The notes beneath the pieces are model-generated. The model worked only from the letters and a program-made list of their open reading frames with translations, ran no database searches and was not told the origin of the DNA. A stretch of DNA of 64,000 bases from Misgurnus anguillicaudatus (taxonomy: Eukaryota; Chordata; Actinopteri; Cypriniformes; Cobitidae). The stretch spans positions 6,164,001-6,228,000 of the forward strand of contig NC_073346.2 in the NCBI RefSeq assembly GCF_027580225.2. Reading direction: 5' to 3'. A program made the position numbers and the translations under genes. Positions 1-8,318 of the stretch are shown piece by piece (positions within the stretch are counted from its first letter, which is position 1; every line of letters starts with the position of its first letter).

Positions 1-130
1 ACAAGCAGACAAAATAAACAAAAATACGGGGGGAATAAACAGGAAGGCTGTCCTCACAAATGGGGAGCGTGTGTTATTTGCTGCGTTCTGGATTGGGGAT
101 TCGGCTCGACGACTCACCCTGGGCGTAAGA

Positions 131-202
131 TCCTCGTTAGTATAGTGGACAGTATCTCCGCCTGTCACGCGGAAGACCGGGGTTCGATTCCCCGACGGGG
201 AG
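131..202 (+). tRNA. tRNA-Asp-GTC: tRNA-Asp(GUC), Asp-1, unit 1
   Basis: This 72-nt cloverleaf has a 7-bp acceptor stem (TCCTCGT/ACGGGGA, with T4-G69 as wobble) and discriminator G73. The anticodon loop CTGTCAC sits on a 5-bp stem (TCCGC/GCGGA). The T arm is CGGGG-TTCGATT-CCCCG, with the B box at GGTTCGATTCC; the A box is around TAGTATAGTGG. It has no intron and no encoded CCA, as expected of a eukaryotic nuclear tRNA. It charges aspartate and reads GAC/GAU. Compared with the human gene as I remember it, it differs at two D-loop bases and has a compensated anticodon-stem pair. A TTTT terminator starts 7 nt after the 3' end. It converges on tRNA-Gly. Confidence 0.98.
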
Positions 203-208
203 ATCTCC

Positions 209-212
209 TTTT
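209..212 (+). terminator. Pol III T4 terminator of Asp-1 (unit 1)
   Basis: TTTT lies 7 nt past the tRNA end. It is kept in every unit at unit start +208, including units 11, 18 and 29 with the altered flank. Confidence 0.8.
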
Positions 213-311
213 CGTTTGACTTCTCAAACAACTTGCACGAGCCACCTTTACGCATCAAAATCGGCTGAAGAAGTGCGCTGCGTTGCTCTCGTTCTCACGA
301 TGGGGTCGGGC

Positions 312-316
312 AAAAA
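312..316 (-). terminator. Pol III T5 terminator of tRNA-Gly (unit 1)
   Basis: AAAAA on + is TTTTT on -, 5 nt past the Gly 3' end. Present in every unit. Confidence 0.82.
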
Positions 317-320
317 GCAA

Positions 321-392
321 TGCGTTGGCCTGGAATCGAACCCGGGTCAACTGCTTGGAAGGCAGCTATGCTCACCACTATACCACCAACGC
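321..392 (-). tRNA. tRNA-Gly-TCC: tRNA-Gly(UCC), unit 1, T-stem variant C63A
   Basis: Read on the - strand, this is a 72-nt cloverleaf with acceptor GCGTTGG/CCAACGC, discriminator A73, anticodon TCC in loop CTTCCAA, a T arm starting CCGGG-TTCGATT, and an A box near TGGTATAGTGG. It decodes GGA (and GGG by wobble). The array consensus appears identical to the human gene as I recall it. This copy has T at 331 in place of G, which is C63A in the tRNA. That breaks the G51-C63 T-stem pair next to the B box, so transcription or stability may be reduced. It converges with Asp-1 and diverges from Asp-2. Confidence 0.95.
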
Positions 393-593
393 AGGCAGAA
401 AGGTGTTGCTCAACAGGACCTGTGAATGTCCTGAACCAACTGTTGTTTTAGAGCTGCACTGAATTGATCACGGATTCAGTCGATTCCCTTCCACGCCTCC
501 TGCTGGTGTCTGTAACTTGATAACCACAGAATCCCAAGAGTACTCTTTCGAAGGGGAGGTTGGCCGGCGTGATGCCAGTGCGAGAGAGAGGAG

Positions 594-665
594 TCCTCGT
601 TAGTATAGTGGACAGTATCTCCGCCTGTCACGCGGAAGACCGGGGTTCGATTCCCCGACGGGGAG
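594..665 (+). tRNA. tRNA-Asp-GTC: tRNA-Asp(GUC), Asp-2, unit 1
   Basis: The mature sequence is identical to Asp-1, but the flanks are unrelated (GA-rich GAGAGAGAGGAG on the 5' side). It diverges from tRNA-Gly across 201 bp. Its 3' flank has no run of four T: it reads ATTTGCTTTGTTTC, and the first TTTT is 158 nt past the tRNA end (824-827). Termination would need the weak T3 runs or produce a long trailer. Among the three tRNA genes per unit, this one is the most invariant (changed only in unit 28). Confidence 0.97.
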
Positions 666-906
666 ATTTGCTTTGTTTCTGGACTGCCGATTGAAATGCA
701 AGAGTTACGGCGCTGAGCGCTGCTGTTAGTTTGCCGATTTCGCACCTCTCGCCGTCCCTATGTTGGAGTCACAAGTCGCCTTTGTTTAAAGCCACTGAAC
801 ACCGGTGATGGGAGAAACGAAACTTTTCGAAGCTTCGAATCGATTGAACCAATCGCTTCGGAAATTGATTCAGTTCTTCGAAGCGTTCGAAACACCACAC
901 TCGCTG

Positions 907-920
907 GCGACACCTGCTGG
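907..920 (-). promoter_or_regulatory. CTCF-like motif, left (unit 1)
   Basis: On the - strand it reads CCAGCAGGTGTCGC. I compare it with the vertebrate CTCF core CCASYAGRKGGCGC: 13 of 14 positions fit. By eye it is unchanged in all 29 units. Binding is untested. Confidence 0.4.
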
Positions 921-1259
921 TCAAAATAGTGTTAAAGCAGATCTTTCCAAACATTTTACACTTTATTTTACAAAATAATAGCAAGATTTGTATTAAAACA
1001 TGTTTAAAAAATTATTTAACCTTATTAAGACATAATTAAAAGTGTATTGTGTGTTTTTCAGTTGTATTTAGGGCAAACAAATCATTAAAACCATCTCCCC
1101 TTTTAATTATGCACATTTTTGTCATTAAATCTGTCTATAAACAAAAAGTAAACAAAATGGTAGTGTTACTAGCCAGAAGGATGCATGTTTTATGAACTTG
1201 CGTAATAAGACTGACCCGAGTTTACCTTACCATATGAGACACTGGTCATTTGTGACCAA

Positions 1260-1272
1260 CTCCCCCTAGTGG
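1260..1272 (-). promoter_or_regulatory. CTCF-like motif, right (unit 1)
   Basis: On the - strand it reads CCACTAGGGGGAG, a near match to the CTCF core with A for C at one position. It has the same orientation as the left motif, about 350 bp away, and is unchanged in all units. Confidence 0.4.
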
Positions 1273-1309
1273 TGATCCATTGGATTTTCAAAACGTTTCG
1301 AAAGAGTTA

Positions 1310-1345
1310 TGACGTAATGAAGCCTCGTTTGCTAAAATCACGTGA
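1310..1345. promoter_or_regulatory. CRE-like and E-box motifs (unit 1)
   Basis: TGACGTAA at 1310-1317 resembles a CREB/ATF half site, and TCACGTGA at 1338-1345 is a palindromic E-box. The CRE-like site is changed to TGACATAA in units 22-26. Such short motifs can occur by chance. Confidence 0.2.
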
Positions 1346-1488
1346 CTTGGCCAGTTTGAAACAAGCTCCGAGCAAATTGATTCAAAACGATAGATTTTGA
1401 AAAGTTTCGAAGCCTCATAAAGCGGTGCTTCGGAAGCGACCATCGTTTCTGAACACCTCGCGACAAACCAGGCCTTAATGAAAGATTT

Positions 1489-1505
1489 TCTGCAATTGAC
1501 CAAAG
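1489..1505 (-). promoter_or_regulatory. 3'-box-like element downstream of U5 (unit 1)
   Basis: On the - strand it reads CTTTGGTCAATTGCAGA, starting 5 nt past the U5 3' end. It resembles the vertebrate snRNA 3' box (GTTTN0-3AAARNNAGA) that directs Integrator processing. It is degenerate, so the call rests mainly on position. Confidence 0.4.
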
Positions 1506-1510
1506 TTACG

Positions 1511-1627
1511 CAGCTCTGCTGTGAGCAGAGCACCCAAAAATACAAAAAACTCACAACGTCCTCCTCCACGGAAATCTTTAGTAAAAGGCGAAAGATTTAT
1601 ACGTAGTTGAAGGAAAACTTGAGTTAT
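1511..1627 (-). ncRNA. RNU5: U5 spliceosomal snRNA, unit 1
   Basis: U5 snRNA is part of the U4/U6.U5 tri-snRNP; its loop 1 holds exon ends during splicing. The 117-nt RNA (nt 1 = base 1627) shows the whole fold. AACUCA (nt 3-8) pairs with UGAGUU (75-80). An 11-bp stem joins nt 10-20 with 60-70, with paired changes relative to the human sequence as I recall it. AAAUCUUU (30-37) pairs with AAAGAUUU (49-56), closing the invariant loop CGCCUUUUACU. The Sm site AUUUUUGG is at 87-94. The 3' hairpin GCUCUGCU/AGCAGAGC (97-104/108-115) closes on CAC. A PSE-like element lies upstream and a 3'-box-like element downstream. End positions may be off by 1-3 nt. Confidence 0.94.
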
Positions 1628-1667
1628 GTCCAACAAACCTCGACCCAGTGTGCTCCCTGTGCCACAC

Positions 1668-1689
1668 CATAATGTTCAAAAAGGGTAAT
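1668..1689 (-). promoter_or_regulatory. PSE-like promoter element of U5 (unit 1)
   Basis: On the - strand it starts ATTACCCTTTTTGAAC and lies at about -62 to -41 from the U5 start. The TTACC...TTGAA core resembles vertebrate proximal sequence elements bound by SNAPc. No TATA box follows near -30, which fits a Pol II snRNA promoter. I found no clear octamer (DSE) upstream. Present in every unit; altered only in unit 17. Confidence 0.6.
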
Positions 1690-1910
1690 TTCTGGTTCAG
1701 GATCCACCCAGACCCTTCCACCTGGGAGGAGCAAAAGAGGTAGAAATACGTTCCTGCGCAAAATAAAGACACAGGCACGGGCTACTAACATGTCACAGTG
1801 TGATCTTTTGCTGAGAGGTTTTGGGGAATGAAACTCTGTGCACATTACACAGAGGATGCACCGGCACAGGTTATCTCCAATCTCCATCCCATTGATTTCC
1901 ATAGCCTCTA

Positions 1911-1936
1911 GGGAAAAAAAGGAAAAAGAAAGGGCC
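1911..1936 (+). other. purine-rich tract (unit 1)
   Basis: An uninterrupted run of A and G (AGGGAAAAAAAGGAAAAAGA and on) between U5 and the next unit's Asp-1. No function is evident. Interrupted by T in unit 5. Confidence 0.4.
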
Positions 1937-1949
1937 CCAACAGAAGAAC

Positions 1950-1964
1950 AAGGTCTAAGACCTT
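1950..1964. repeat. 15-bp perfect palindrome (unit 1)
   Basis: AAGGTCT-A-AGACCTT, in the U5 upstream spacer of every unit. A short hairpin or dimeric protein site is possible, with no further support. Confidence 0.3.
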
Positions 1965-2361
1965 CAGCTTAATAGATCATTTTCACTTCAAAAATTCTTT
2001 TTGGGATTATGATAGCTGGTGTTAGGGCAGGGTGTAGTTTATGGTTAATTTATTTCAGGTAAATAGTAAAAAAGCAAGGGGATGGATTGAGGTTCAGAAT
2101 GGGGTAGGGTTGTCCTTTTAAAGTACCGATCTAAGGGGTTTACTGATTTTGGGGTAAGGAAGGTAGTTGGCTGGGGCAGTAGCAGGGAATGTTTTTTAAA
2201 AAAGGAGGTAAGGAAACTTTTTAAAATATAAACAAGCAGACAAAATAAACAAAAATACGGGGGGAATAAACAGGAAGGCTGTCCTCACAAATGGGGAGCG
2301 TGTGTTATTTGCTGCGTTCTGGATTGGGGATTCGGCTCGACGACTCACCCTGGGCGTAAGA

Positions 2362-2433
2362 TCCTCGTTAGTATAGTGGACAGTATCTCCGCCTGTCACG
2401 CGGAAGACCGGGGTTCGATTCCCCGACGGGGAG
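2362..2433 (+). tRNA. tRNA-Asp-GTC: tRNA-Asp(GUC), Asp-1, unit 2
   Basis: No change from the unit 1 gene. Confidence 0.97.
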
Positions 2434-2551
2434 ATCTCCTTTTCGTTTGACTTCTCAAACAACTTGCACGAGCCACCTTTACGCATCAAAATCGGCTGAA
2501 GAAGTGCGCTGCGTTGCTCTCGTTCTCACGATGGGGTCGGGCAAAAAGCAA

Positions 2552-2623
2552 TGCGTTGGCCGGGAATCGAACCCGGGTCAACTGCTTGGAAGGCAGCTAT
2601 GCTCACCACTATACCACCAACGC
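2552..2623 (-). tRNA. tRNA-Gly-TCC: tRNA-Gly(UCC), unit 2
   Basis: Array consensus: C63 is present, so the T stem CCGGG/CCCGG is fully paired. Confidence 0.97.
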
Positions 2624-2824
2624 AGGCAGAAAGGTGTTGCTCAACAGGACCTGTGAATGTCCTGAACCAACTGTTGTTTTAGAGCTGCACTGAATTGATC
2701 ACGGATTCAGTCGATTCCCTTCCACGCCTCCTGCTGGTGTCTGTAACTTGATAACCACAGAATCCCAAGAGTACTCTTTCGAAGGGGAGGTTGGCCGGCG
2801 TGATGCCAATGCGAGAGAGAGGAG

Positions 2825-2896
2825 TCCTCGTTAGTATAGTGGACAGTATCTCCGCCTGTCACGCGGAAGACCGGGGTTCGATTCCCCGACGGGGAG
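2825..2896 (+). tRNA. tRNA-Asp-GTC: tRNA-Asp(GUC), Asp-2, unit 2
   Basis: No change from unit 1. Confidence 0.97.
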
Positions 2897-3741
2897 ATTT
2901 GCTTTGTTTCTGGACTGCCGATTGAAATGCAAGAGTTACGGCGCTGAGCGCTGCTGTTAGTTTGCCGATTTCGCACCTCTCGCCGTCCCTATGTTGGAGT
3001 CACAAGTCGCCTTTGTTTAAAGCCACTGAACACCGGTGATGGGAGAAACGAAACTTTTCGAAGCTTCGAATCGATTGAACCAATCGCTTCGGAAATTGAT
3101 TCAGTTCTTCGAAGCGTTCGAAACACCACACTCGCTGGCGACACCTGCTGGTCAAAATAGTGTTAAAGCAGATCTTTCCAAACATTTTACACTTTATTTT
3201 ACAAAATAATAGCAAGATTTGTATTAAAACATGTTTAAAAAATTATTTAACCTTATTAAGACATAATTAAAAGTGTATTGTGTGTTTTTCAGTTGTATTT
3301 AGGGCAAACAAATCATTAAAACCATCTCCCCTTTTAATTATGCACATTTTTGTCATTAAATCTGTCTATAAACAAAAAGTAAACAAAATGGTAGTGTTAC
3401 TAGCCAGAAGGATGCATGTTTTATGAACTTGCGTAATAAGACTGACCCGAGTTTACCTTACCATATGAGACACTGGTCATTTGTGACCAACTCCCCCTAG
3501 TGGTGATCCATTGGATTTTCAAAACGTTTCGAAAGAGTTATGACGTAATGAAGCCTCGTTTGCTAAAATCACGTGACTTGGCCAGTTTGAAACAAGCTCC
3601 GAGCAAATTGATTCAAAACGATAGATTTTGAAAAGTTTCGAAGCCTCATAAAGCGGTGCTTCGGAAGCGACCATCGTTTCTGAACACCTCGCGACAAACC
3701 AGGCCTTAATGAAAGATTTTCTGCAATTGACCAAAGTTACG

Positions 3742-3858
3742 CAGCTCTGCTGTGAGCAGAGCACCCAAAAATACAAAAAACTCACAACGTCCTCCTCCAC
3801 GGAAATCTTTAGTAAAAGGCGAAAGATTTATACGTAGTTGAAGGAAAACTTGAGTTAT
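3742..3858 (-). ncRNA. RNU5: U5 snRNA, unit 2
   Basis: Same 117-nt gene as unit 1, with PSE. Confidence 0.93.
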
Positions 3859-4592
3859 GTCCAACAAACCTCGACCCAGTGTGCTCCCTGTGCCACACCA
3901 TAATGTTCAAAAAGGGTAATTTCTGGTTCAGGATCCACCCAGACCCTTCCACCTGGGAGGAGCAAAAGAGGTAGAAATACGTTCCTGCGCAAAATAAAGA
4001 CACAGGCACGGGCTACTAACATGTCACAGTGTGATCTTTTGCTGAGAGGTTTTGGGGAATGAAACTCTGTGCACATTACACAGAGGATGCACCGGCACAG
4101 GTTATCTCCAATCTCCATCCCATTGATTTCCATAGCCTCTAGGGAAAAAAAGGAAAAAGAAAGGGCCCCAACAGAAGAACAAGGTCTAAGACCTTCAGCT
4201 TAATAGATCATTTTCACTTCAAAAATTCTTTTTGGGATTATGATAGCTGGTGTTAGGGCAGGGTGTAGTTTATGGTTAATTTATTTCAGGTAAATAGTAA
4301 AAAAGCAAGGGGATGGATTGAGGTTCAGAATGGGGTAGGGTTGTCCTTTTAAAGTACCGATCTAAGGGGTTTACTGATTTTGGGGTAAGGAAGGTAGTTG
4401 GCTGGGGCAGTATCAGGGAATGTTTTTTAAAAAAGGAGGTAAGGAAACTTTTTAAAATATAAACAAGCAGACAAAATAAACAAAAATACGGGGGGAATAA
4501 ACAGGAAGGCTGTCCTCACAAATGGGGAGCGTGTGTTATTTGCTGCGTTCTGGATTGGGGATTCGGCTCGACGACTCACCCTGGGCGTAAGA

Positions 4593-4664
4593 TCCTCGTT
4601 AGTATAGTGGACAGTATCTCCGCCTGTCACGCGGAAGACCGGGGTTCGATTCCCCGACGGGGAG
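4593..4664 (+). tRNA. tRNA-Asp-GTC: tRNA-Asp(GUC), Asp-1, unit 3
   Basis: Consensus. Confidence 0.97.
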
Positions 4665-4781
4665 ATCTCCTTTTCGTTTGACTTCTCAAACAACTTGCAC
4701 GAGCCACCTTTACGCATCAAAATCGGCTGAAGAAGTGCGCTGCTTGCTCTCGTTCTCACGATGGGGTCGAGCAAAAAGCAA

Positions 4782-4853
4782 TGCGTTGGCCGGGAATCGA
4801 ACCCGGGTCAACTGCTTGGAAGGCAGCTATGCTCACCACTATACCACCAACGC
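4782..4853 (-). tRNA. tRNA-Gly-TCC: tRNA-Gly(UCC), unit 3
   Basis: Consensus gene. A 1-bp deletion lies beyond its terminator, which is intact. Confidence 0.97.
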
Positions 4854-5054
4854 AGGCAGAAAGGTGTTGCTCAACAGGACCTGTGAATGTCCTGAACCAA
4901 CTGTTGTTTTAGAGCTGCACTGAATTGATCACGGATTCAGTCGATTCCCTTCCACGCCTCCTGCTGGTGTCTGTAACTTGATAACCACAGAATCCCAAGA
5001 GTACTCTTTCGAAGGGGAGGTTGGCCGGCGTGATGCCAATGCGAGAGAGAGGAG

Positions 5055-5126
5055 TCCTCGTTAGTATAGTGGACAGTATCTCCGCCTGTCACGCGGAAGA
5101 CCGGGGTTCGATTCCCCGACGGGGAG
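5055..5126 (+). tRNA. tRNA-Asp-GTC: tRNA-Asp(GUC), Asp-2, unit 3
   Basis: Consensus. Confidence 0.97.
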
Positions 5127-5970
5127 ATTTGCTTTGTTTCTGGACTGCCGATTGAAATGCAAGAGTTACGGCGCTGAGCGCTGCTGTTAGTTTGCCGATT
5201 TCGCACCTCTCGCCGTCCCTATGTTGGAGTCACAAGTCGCCTTTGTTTAAAGCCACTGAACACCGGTGATGGGAGAAACGAAACTTTTCGAAGCTTCGAA
5301 TCGATTGAACCAATCGCTTCGGAAATTGATTCAGTTCTTCGAAGCGTTCGAACACCACACTCGCTGGCGACACCTGCTGGTCAAAATAGTGTTAAAGCAG
5401 ATCTTTCCAAACATTTTACACTTTATTTTACAAAATAATAGCAAGATTTGTATTAAAACATGTTTAAAAAATTATTTAACCTTATTAAGACATAATTAAA
5501 AGTGTATTGTGTGTTTTTCAGTTGTATTTAGGGCAAACAAATCATTAAAACCATCTCCCCTTTTAATTATGCACATTTTTGTCATTAAATCTGTCTATAA
5601 ACAAAAAGTAAACAAAATGGTAGTGTTACTAGCCAGAAGGATGCATGTTTTATGAACTTGCGTAATAAGACTGACCCGAGTTTACCTTACCATATGAGAC
5701 ACTGGTCATTTGTGACCAACTCCCCCTAGTGGTGATCCATTGGATTTTCAAAACGTTTCGAAAGAGTTATGACGTAATGAAGCCTCGTTTGCTAAAATCA
5801 CGTGACTTGGCCAGTTTGAAACAAGCTCCGAGCAAATTGATTCAAAACGATAGATTTTGAAAAGTTTCGAAGCCTCATAAAGCGGTGCTTCGGAAGCGAC
5901 CATCGTTTCTGAACACCTCGCGACAAACCAGGCCTTAATGAAAGATTTTCTGCAATTGACCAAAGTTACG

Positions 5971-6087
5971 CAGCTCTGCTGTGAGCAGAGCACCCAAAAA
6001 TACAAAAAACTCACAACGTCCTCCTCCACGGAAATCTTTAGTAAAAGGCGAAAGATTTATACGTAGTTGAAGGAAAACTTGAGTTAT
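5971..6087 (-). ncRNA. RNU5: U5 snRNA, unit 3
   Basis: Consensus U5, shifted 2 bp by upstream deletions in the unit. Confidence 0.93.
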
Positions 6088-6821
6088 GTCCAACAAACCT
6101 CGACCCAGTGTGCTCCCTGTGCCACACCATAATGTTCAAAAAGGGTAATTTCTGGTTCAGGATCCACCCAGACCCTTCCACCTGGGAGGAGCAAAAGAGG
6201 TAGAAATACGTTCCTGCGCAAAATAAAGACACAGGCACGGGCTACTAACATGTCACAGTGTGATCTTTTGCTGAGAGGTTTTGGGGAATGAAACTCTGTG
6301 CACATTACACAGAGGATGCACCGGCACAGGTTATCTCCAATCTCCATCCCATTGATTTCCATAGCCTCTAGGGAAAAAAAGGAAAAAGAAAGGGCCCCAA
6401 CAGAAGAACAAGGTCTAAGACCTTCAGCTTAATAGATCATTTTCACTTCAAAAATTCTTTTTGGGATTATGATAGCTGGTGTTAGGGCAGGGTGTAGTTT
6501 ATGGTTAATTTATTTCAGGTAAATAGTAAAAAAGCAAGGGGATGGATTGAGGTTCAGAATGGGGTAGGGTTGTCCTTTTAAAGTACCGATCTAAGGGGTT
6601 TACTGATTTTGGGGTAAGGAAGGTAGTTGGCTGGGGCAGTAGCAGGGAATGTTTTTTAAAAAAGGAGGTAAGGAAACTTTTTAAAATATAAACAAGCAGA
6701 CAAAATAAACAAAAATACGGGGGGAATAAACAGGAAGGCTGTCCTCACAAATGGGGAGCGTGTGTTATTTGCTGCGTTCTGGATTGGGGATTCGGCTCGA
6801 CGACTCACCCTGGGCGTAAGA

Positions 6822-6893
6822 TCCTCGTTAGTATAGTGGACAGTATCTCCGCCTGTCACGCGGAAGACCGGGGTTCGATTCCCTGACGGGGAG
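6822..6893 (+). tRNA. tRNA-Asp-GTC: tRNA-Asp(GUC), Asp-1, unit 4, C64T
   Basis: T at 6884 makes the 50-64 T-stem pair G-U instead of G-C. This is mild, and the B box is kept. Confidence 0.94.
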
Positions 6894-7011
6894 ATCTCCT
6901 TTTCGTTTGACTTCTCAAACAACTTGCACGAGCCACCTTTACGCATCAAAATCGGCTGAAGAAGTGCGCTGCGTTGCTCTCGTTCTCACGATGGGGTCGG
7001 GCAAAAAGCAA

Positions 7012-7083
7012 TGCGTTGGCCTGGAATCGAACCCGGGTCAACTGCTTGGAAGGCAGCTATGCTCACCACTATACCACCAACGC
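7012..7083 (-). tRNA. tRNA-Gly-TCC: tRNA-Gly(UCC), unit 4, T-stem variant C63A
   Basis: T at 7022 gives the same C63A as unit 1, leaving a G51-A63 mismatch. Confidence 0.93.
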
Positions 7084-7284
7084 AGGCAGAAAGGTGTTGC
7101 TCAACAGGACCTGTGAATGTCCTGAACCAACTGTTGTTTTAGAGCTGCACTGAATTGATCACGGATTCAGTCGATTCCCTTCCACGCCTCCTGCTGGTGT
7201 CTGTAACTTGATAACCACAGAATCCCAAGAGTACTCTTTCGAAGGGGAGGTTGGCCGGCGTGATGCCAGTGCGAGAGAGAGGAG

Positions 7285-7356
7285 TCCTCGTTAGTATAGT
7301 GGACAGTATCTCCGCCTGTCACGCGGAAGACCGGGGTTCGATTCCCCGACGGGGAG
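7285..7356 (+). tRNA. tRNA-Asp-GTC: tRNA-Asp(GUC), Asp-2, unit 4
   Basis: Consensus. Confidence 0.97.
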
Positions 7357-8201
7357 ATTTGCTTTGTTTCTGGACTGCCGATTGAAATGCAAGAGTTACG
7401 GCGCTGAGCGCTGCTGTTAGTTTGCCGATTTCGCACCTCTCGCCGTCCCTATGTTGGAGTCACAAGTCGCCTTTGTTTAAAGCCACTGAACACCGGTGAT
7501 GGGAGAAACGAAACTTTTCGAAGCTTCGAATCGATTGAACCAATCGCTTCGGAAATTGATTCAGTTCTTCGAAGCGTTCGAAACACCACACTCGCTGGCG
7601 ACACCTGCTGGTCAAAATAGTGTTAAAGCAGATCTTTCCAAACATTTTACACTTTATTTTACAAAATAATAGCAAGATTTGTATTAAAACATGTTTAAAA
7701 AATTATTTAACCTTATTAAGACATAATTAAAAGTGTATTGTGTGTTTTTCAGTTGTATTTAGGGCAAACAAATCATTAAAACCATCTCCCCTTTTAATTA
7801 TGCACATTTTTGTCATTAAATCTGTCTATAAACAAAAAGTAAACAAAATGGTAGTGTTACTAGCCAGAAGGATGCATGTTTTATGAACTTGCGTAATAAG
7901 ACTGACCCGAGTTTACCTGACCATATGAGACACTGGTCATTTGTGACCAACTCCCCCTAGTGGTGATCCATTGGATTTTCAAAACGTTTCGAAAGAGTTA
8001 TGACGTAATGAAGCCTCGTTTGCTAAAATCACGTGACTTGGCCAGTTTGAAACAAGCTCCGAGCAAATTGATTCAAAACGATAGATTTTGAAAAGTTTCG
8101 AAGCCTCATAAAGCGGTGCTTCGGAAGCGACCATCGTTTCTGAACACCTCGCGACAAACCAGGCCTTAATGAAAGATTTTCTGCAATTGACCAAAGTTAC
8201 G

Positions 8202-8318
8202 CAGCTCTGCTGTGAGCAGAGCACCCAAAAATACAAAAAACTCACAACGTCCTCCTCCACGGAAATCTTTAGTAAAAGGCGAAAGATTTATACGTAGTTG
8301 AAGGAAAACTTGAGTTAT
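8202..8318 (-). ncRNA. RNU5: U5 snRNA, unit 4
   Basis: Consensus. Confidence 0.93.

Larger units (their letters stand above)
818..1409. repeat. inverted-repeat, MITE-like segment with AT-rich core (unit 1)
   Basis: CGAAACTTTTC at 818-828 is exactly reverse-complementary to 1399-1409. A second pair (844-867 versus 1362-1385) matches at about 17 of 24 positions. Many TTCGAA blocks occur in both arms, including a 14-bp perfect palindrome at 826-839. The core at about 930-1200 is AT-rich with no gene. This looks like a decayed non-autonomous DNA transposon or foldback element captured in the unit. I see no transposase and cannot define target-site duplications. It is present in every unit at the same offset. 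Confidence 0.4.
1..2231. repeat. unit 1 (reference unit, 2231 bp)
   Basis: Reference for all offsets. Bases 1-130 are the Asp-1 5' flank, 203-320 the convergent Asp-1/Gly spacer, 393-593 the divergent Gly/Asp-2 spacer, 666-1510 the long spacer with the inverted-repeat segment, and 1628-2231 the U5 upstream spacer, in which I see only the PSE-like element, a purine-rich tract and a short palindrome. Its only RNA-gene change is Gly C63A. Confidence 0.98.
2232..4462. repeat. unit 2 (2231 bp)
   Basis: Differs from unit 1 by the consensus Gly base (331-equivalent is G), A instead of G just before Asp-2 (GCCAATGCG), and a private G>T at 4413 near its end. Confidence 0.98.
4463..6691. repeat. unit 3 (2229 bp)
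   Basis: Two single-base deletions: one in the Asp-1/Gly spacer (near 4743) and one in the inverted-repeat segment (near 5351). Has G>A next to the Gly terminator (GTCGAGC), otherwise seen only in units 24-26. Confidence 0.98.

Noticed and set aside
216..425. 69-codon open frame on + across tRNA-Gly
   Set aside because: It is the antisense translation of tRNA-Gly, and a 1-bp deletion in unit 3 shifts it without compensation.
131..665. tRNA-derived SINE copies
   Set aside because: The tRNAs are full cloverleafs with correct ends and no fused SINE body or A-rich/short-repeat tail.
476..745. 89-codon open frame on - across Asp-2 (and similar 97-123-codon frames across Asp-1)
   Set aside because: It reads the antisense of tRNA-Asp (SGNRTPVFRVTGGDTVHY); the frame is lost in units 23-26 by a 4-bp insertion, and nothing else supports a protein.
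769..984. 71-codon open frame on - in the inverted-repeat segment
   Set aside because: Low-complexity AT-rich sequence; changed by indel in unit 3; no transposase motif.
1690..1900. Octamer/DSE enhancer of the U5 gene
   Set aside because: No ATGCAAAT or clear ZNF143 site; the closest strings differ at too many positions.
1288..1902. Open frames of 66-93 codons on - across U5 and its flanks
   Set aside because: They overlap each other and the U5 gene, have no recognisable domain, and are kept only because the whole unit is conserved.
2019..2120. Telomere-like TTAGGG strings
   Set aside because: Only isolated GTTAGGG/GTAGGGTT words, not tandem.
1740..2231. A further snRNA (U1, U2, U4, U6), 5S rRNA, 7SK or histone gene in the U5 upstream spacer
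   Set aside because: I compared the stretch on both strands with remembered landmarks of these genes and saw none.
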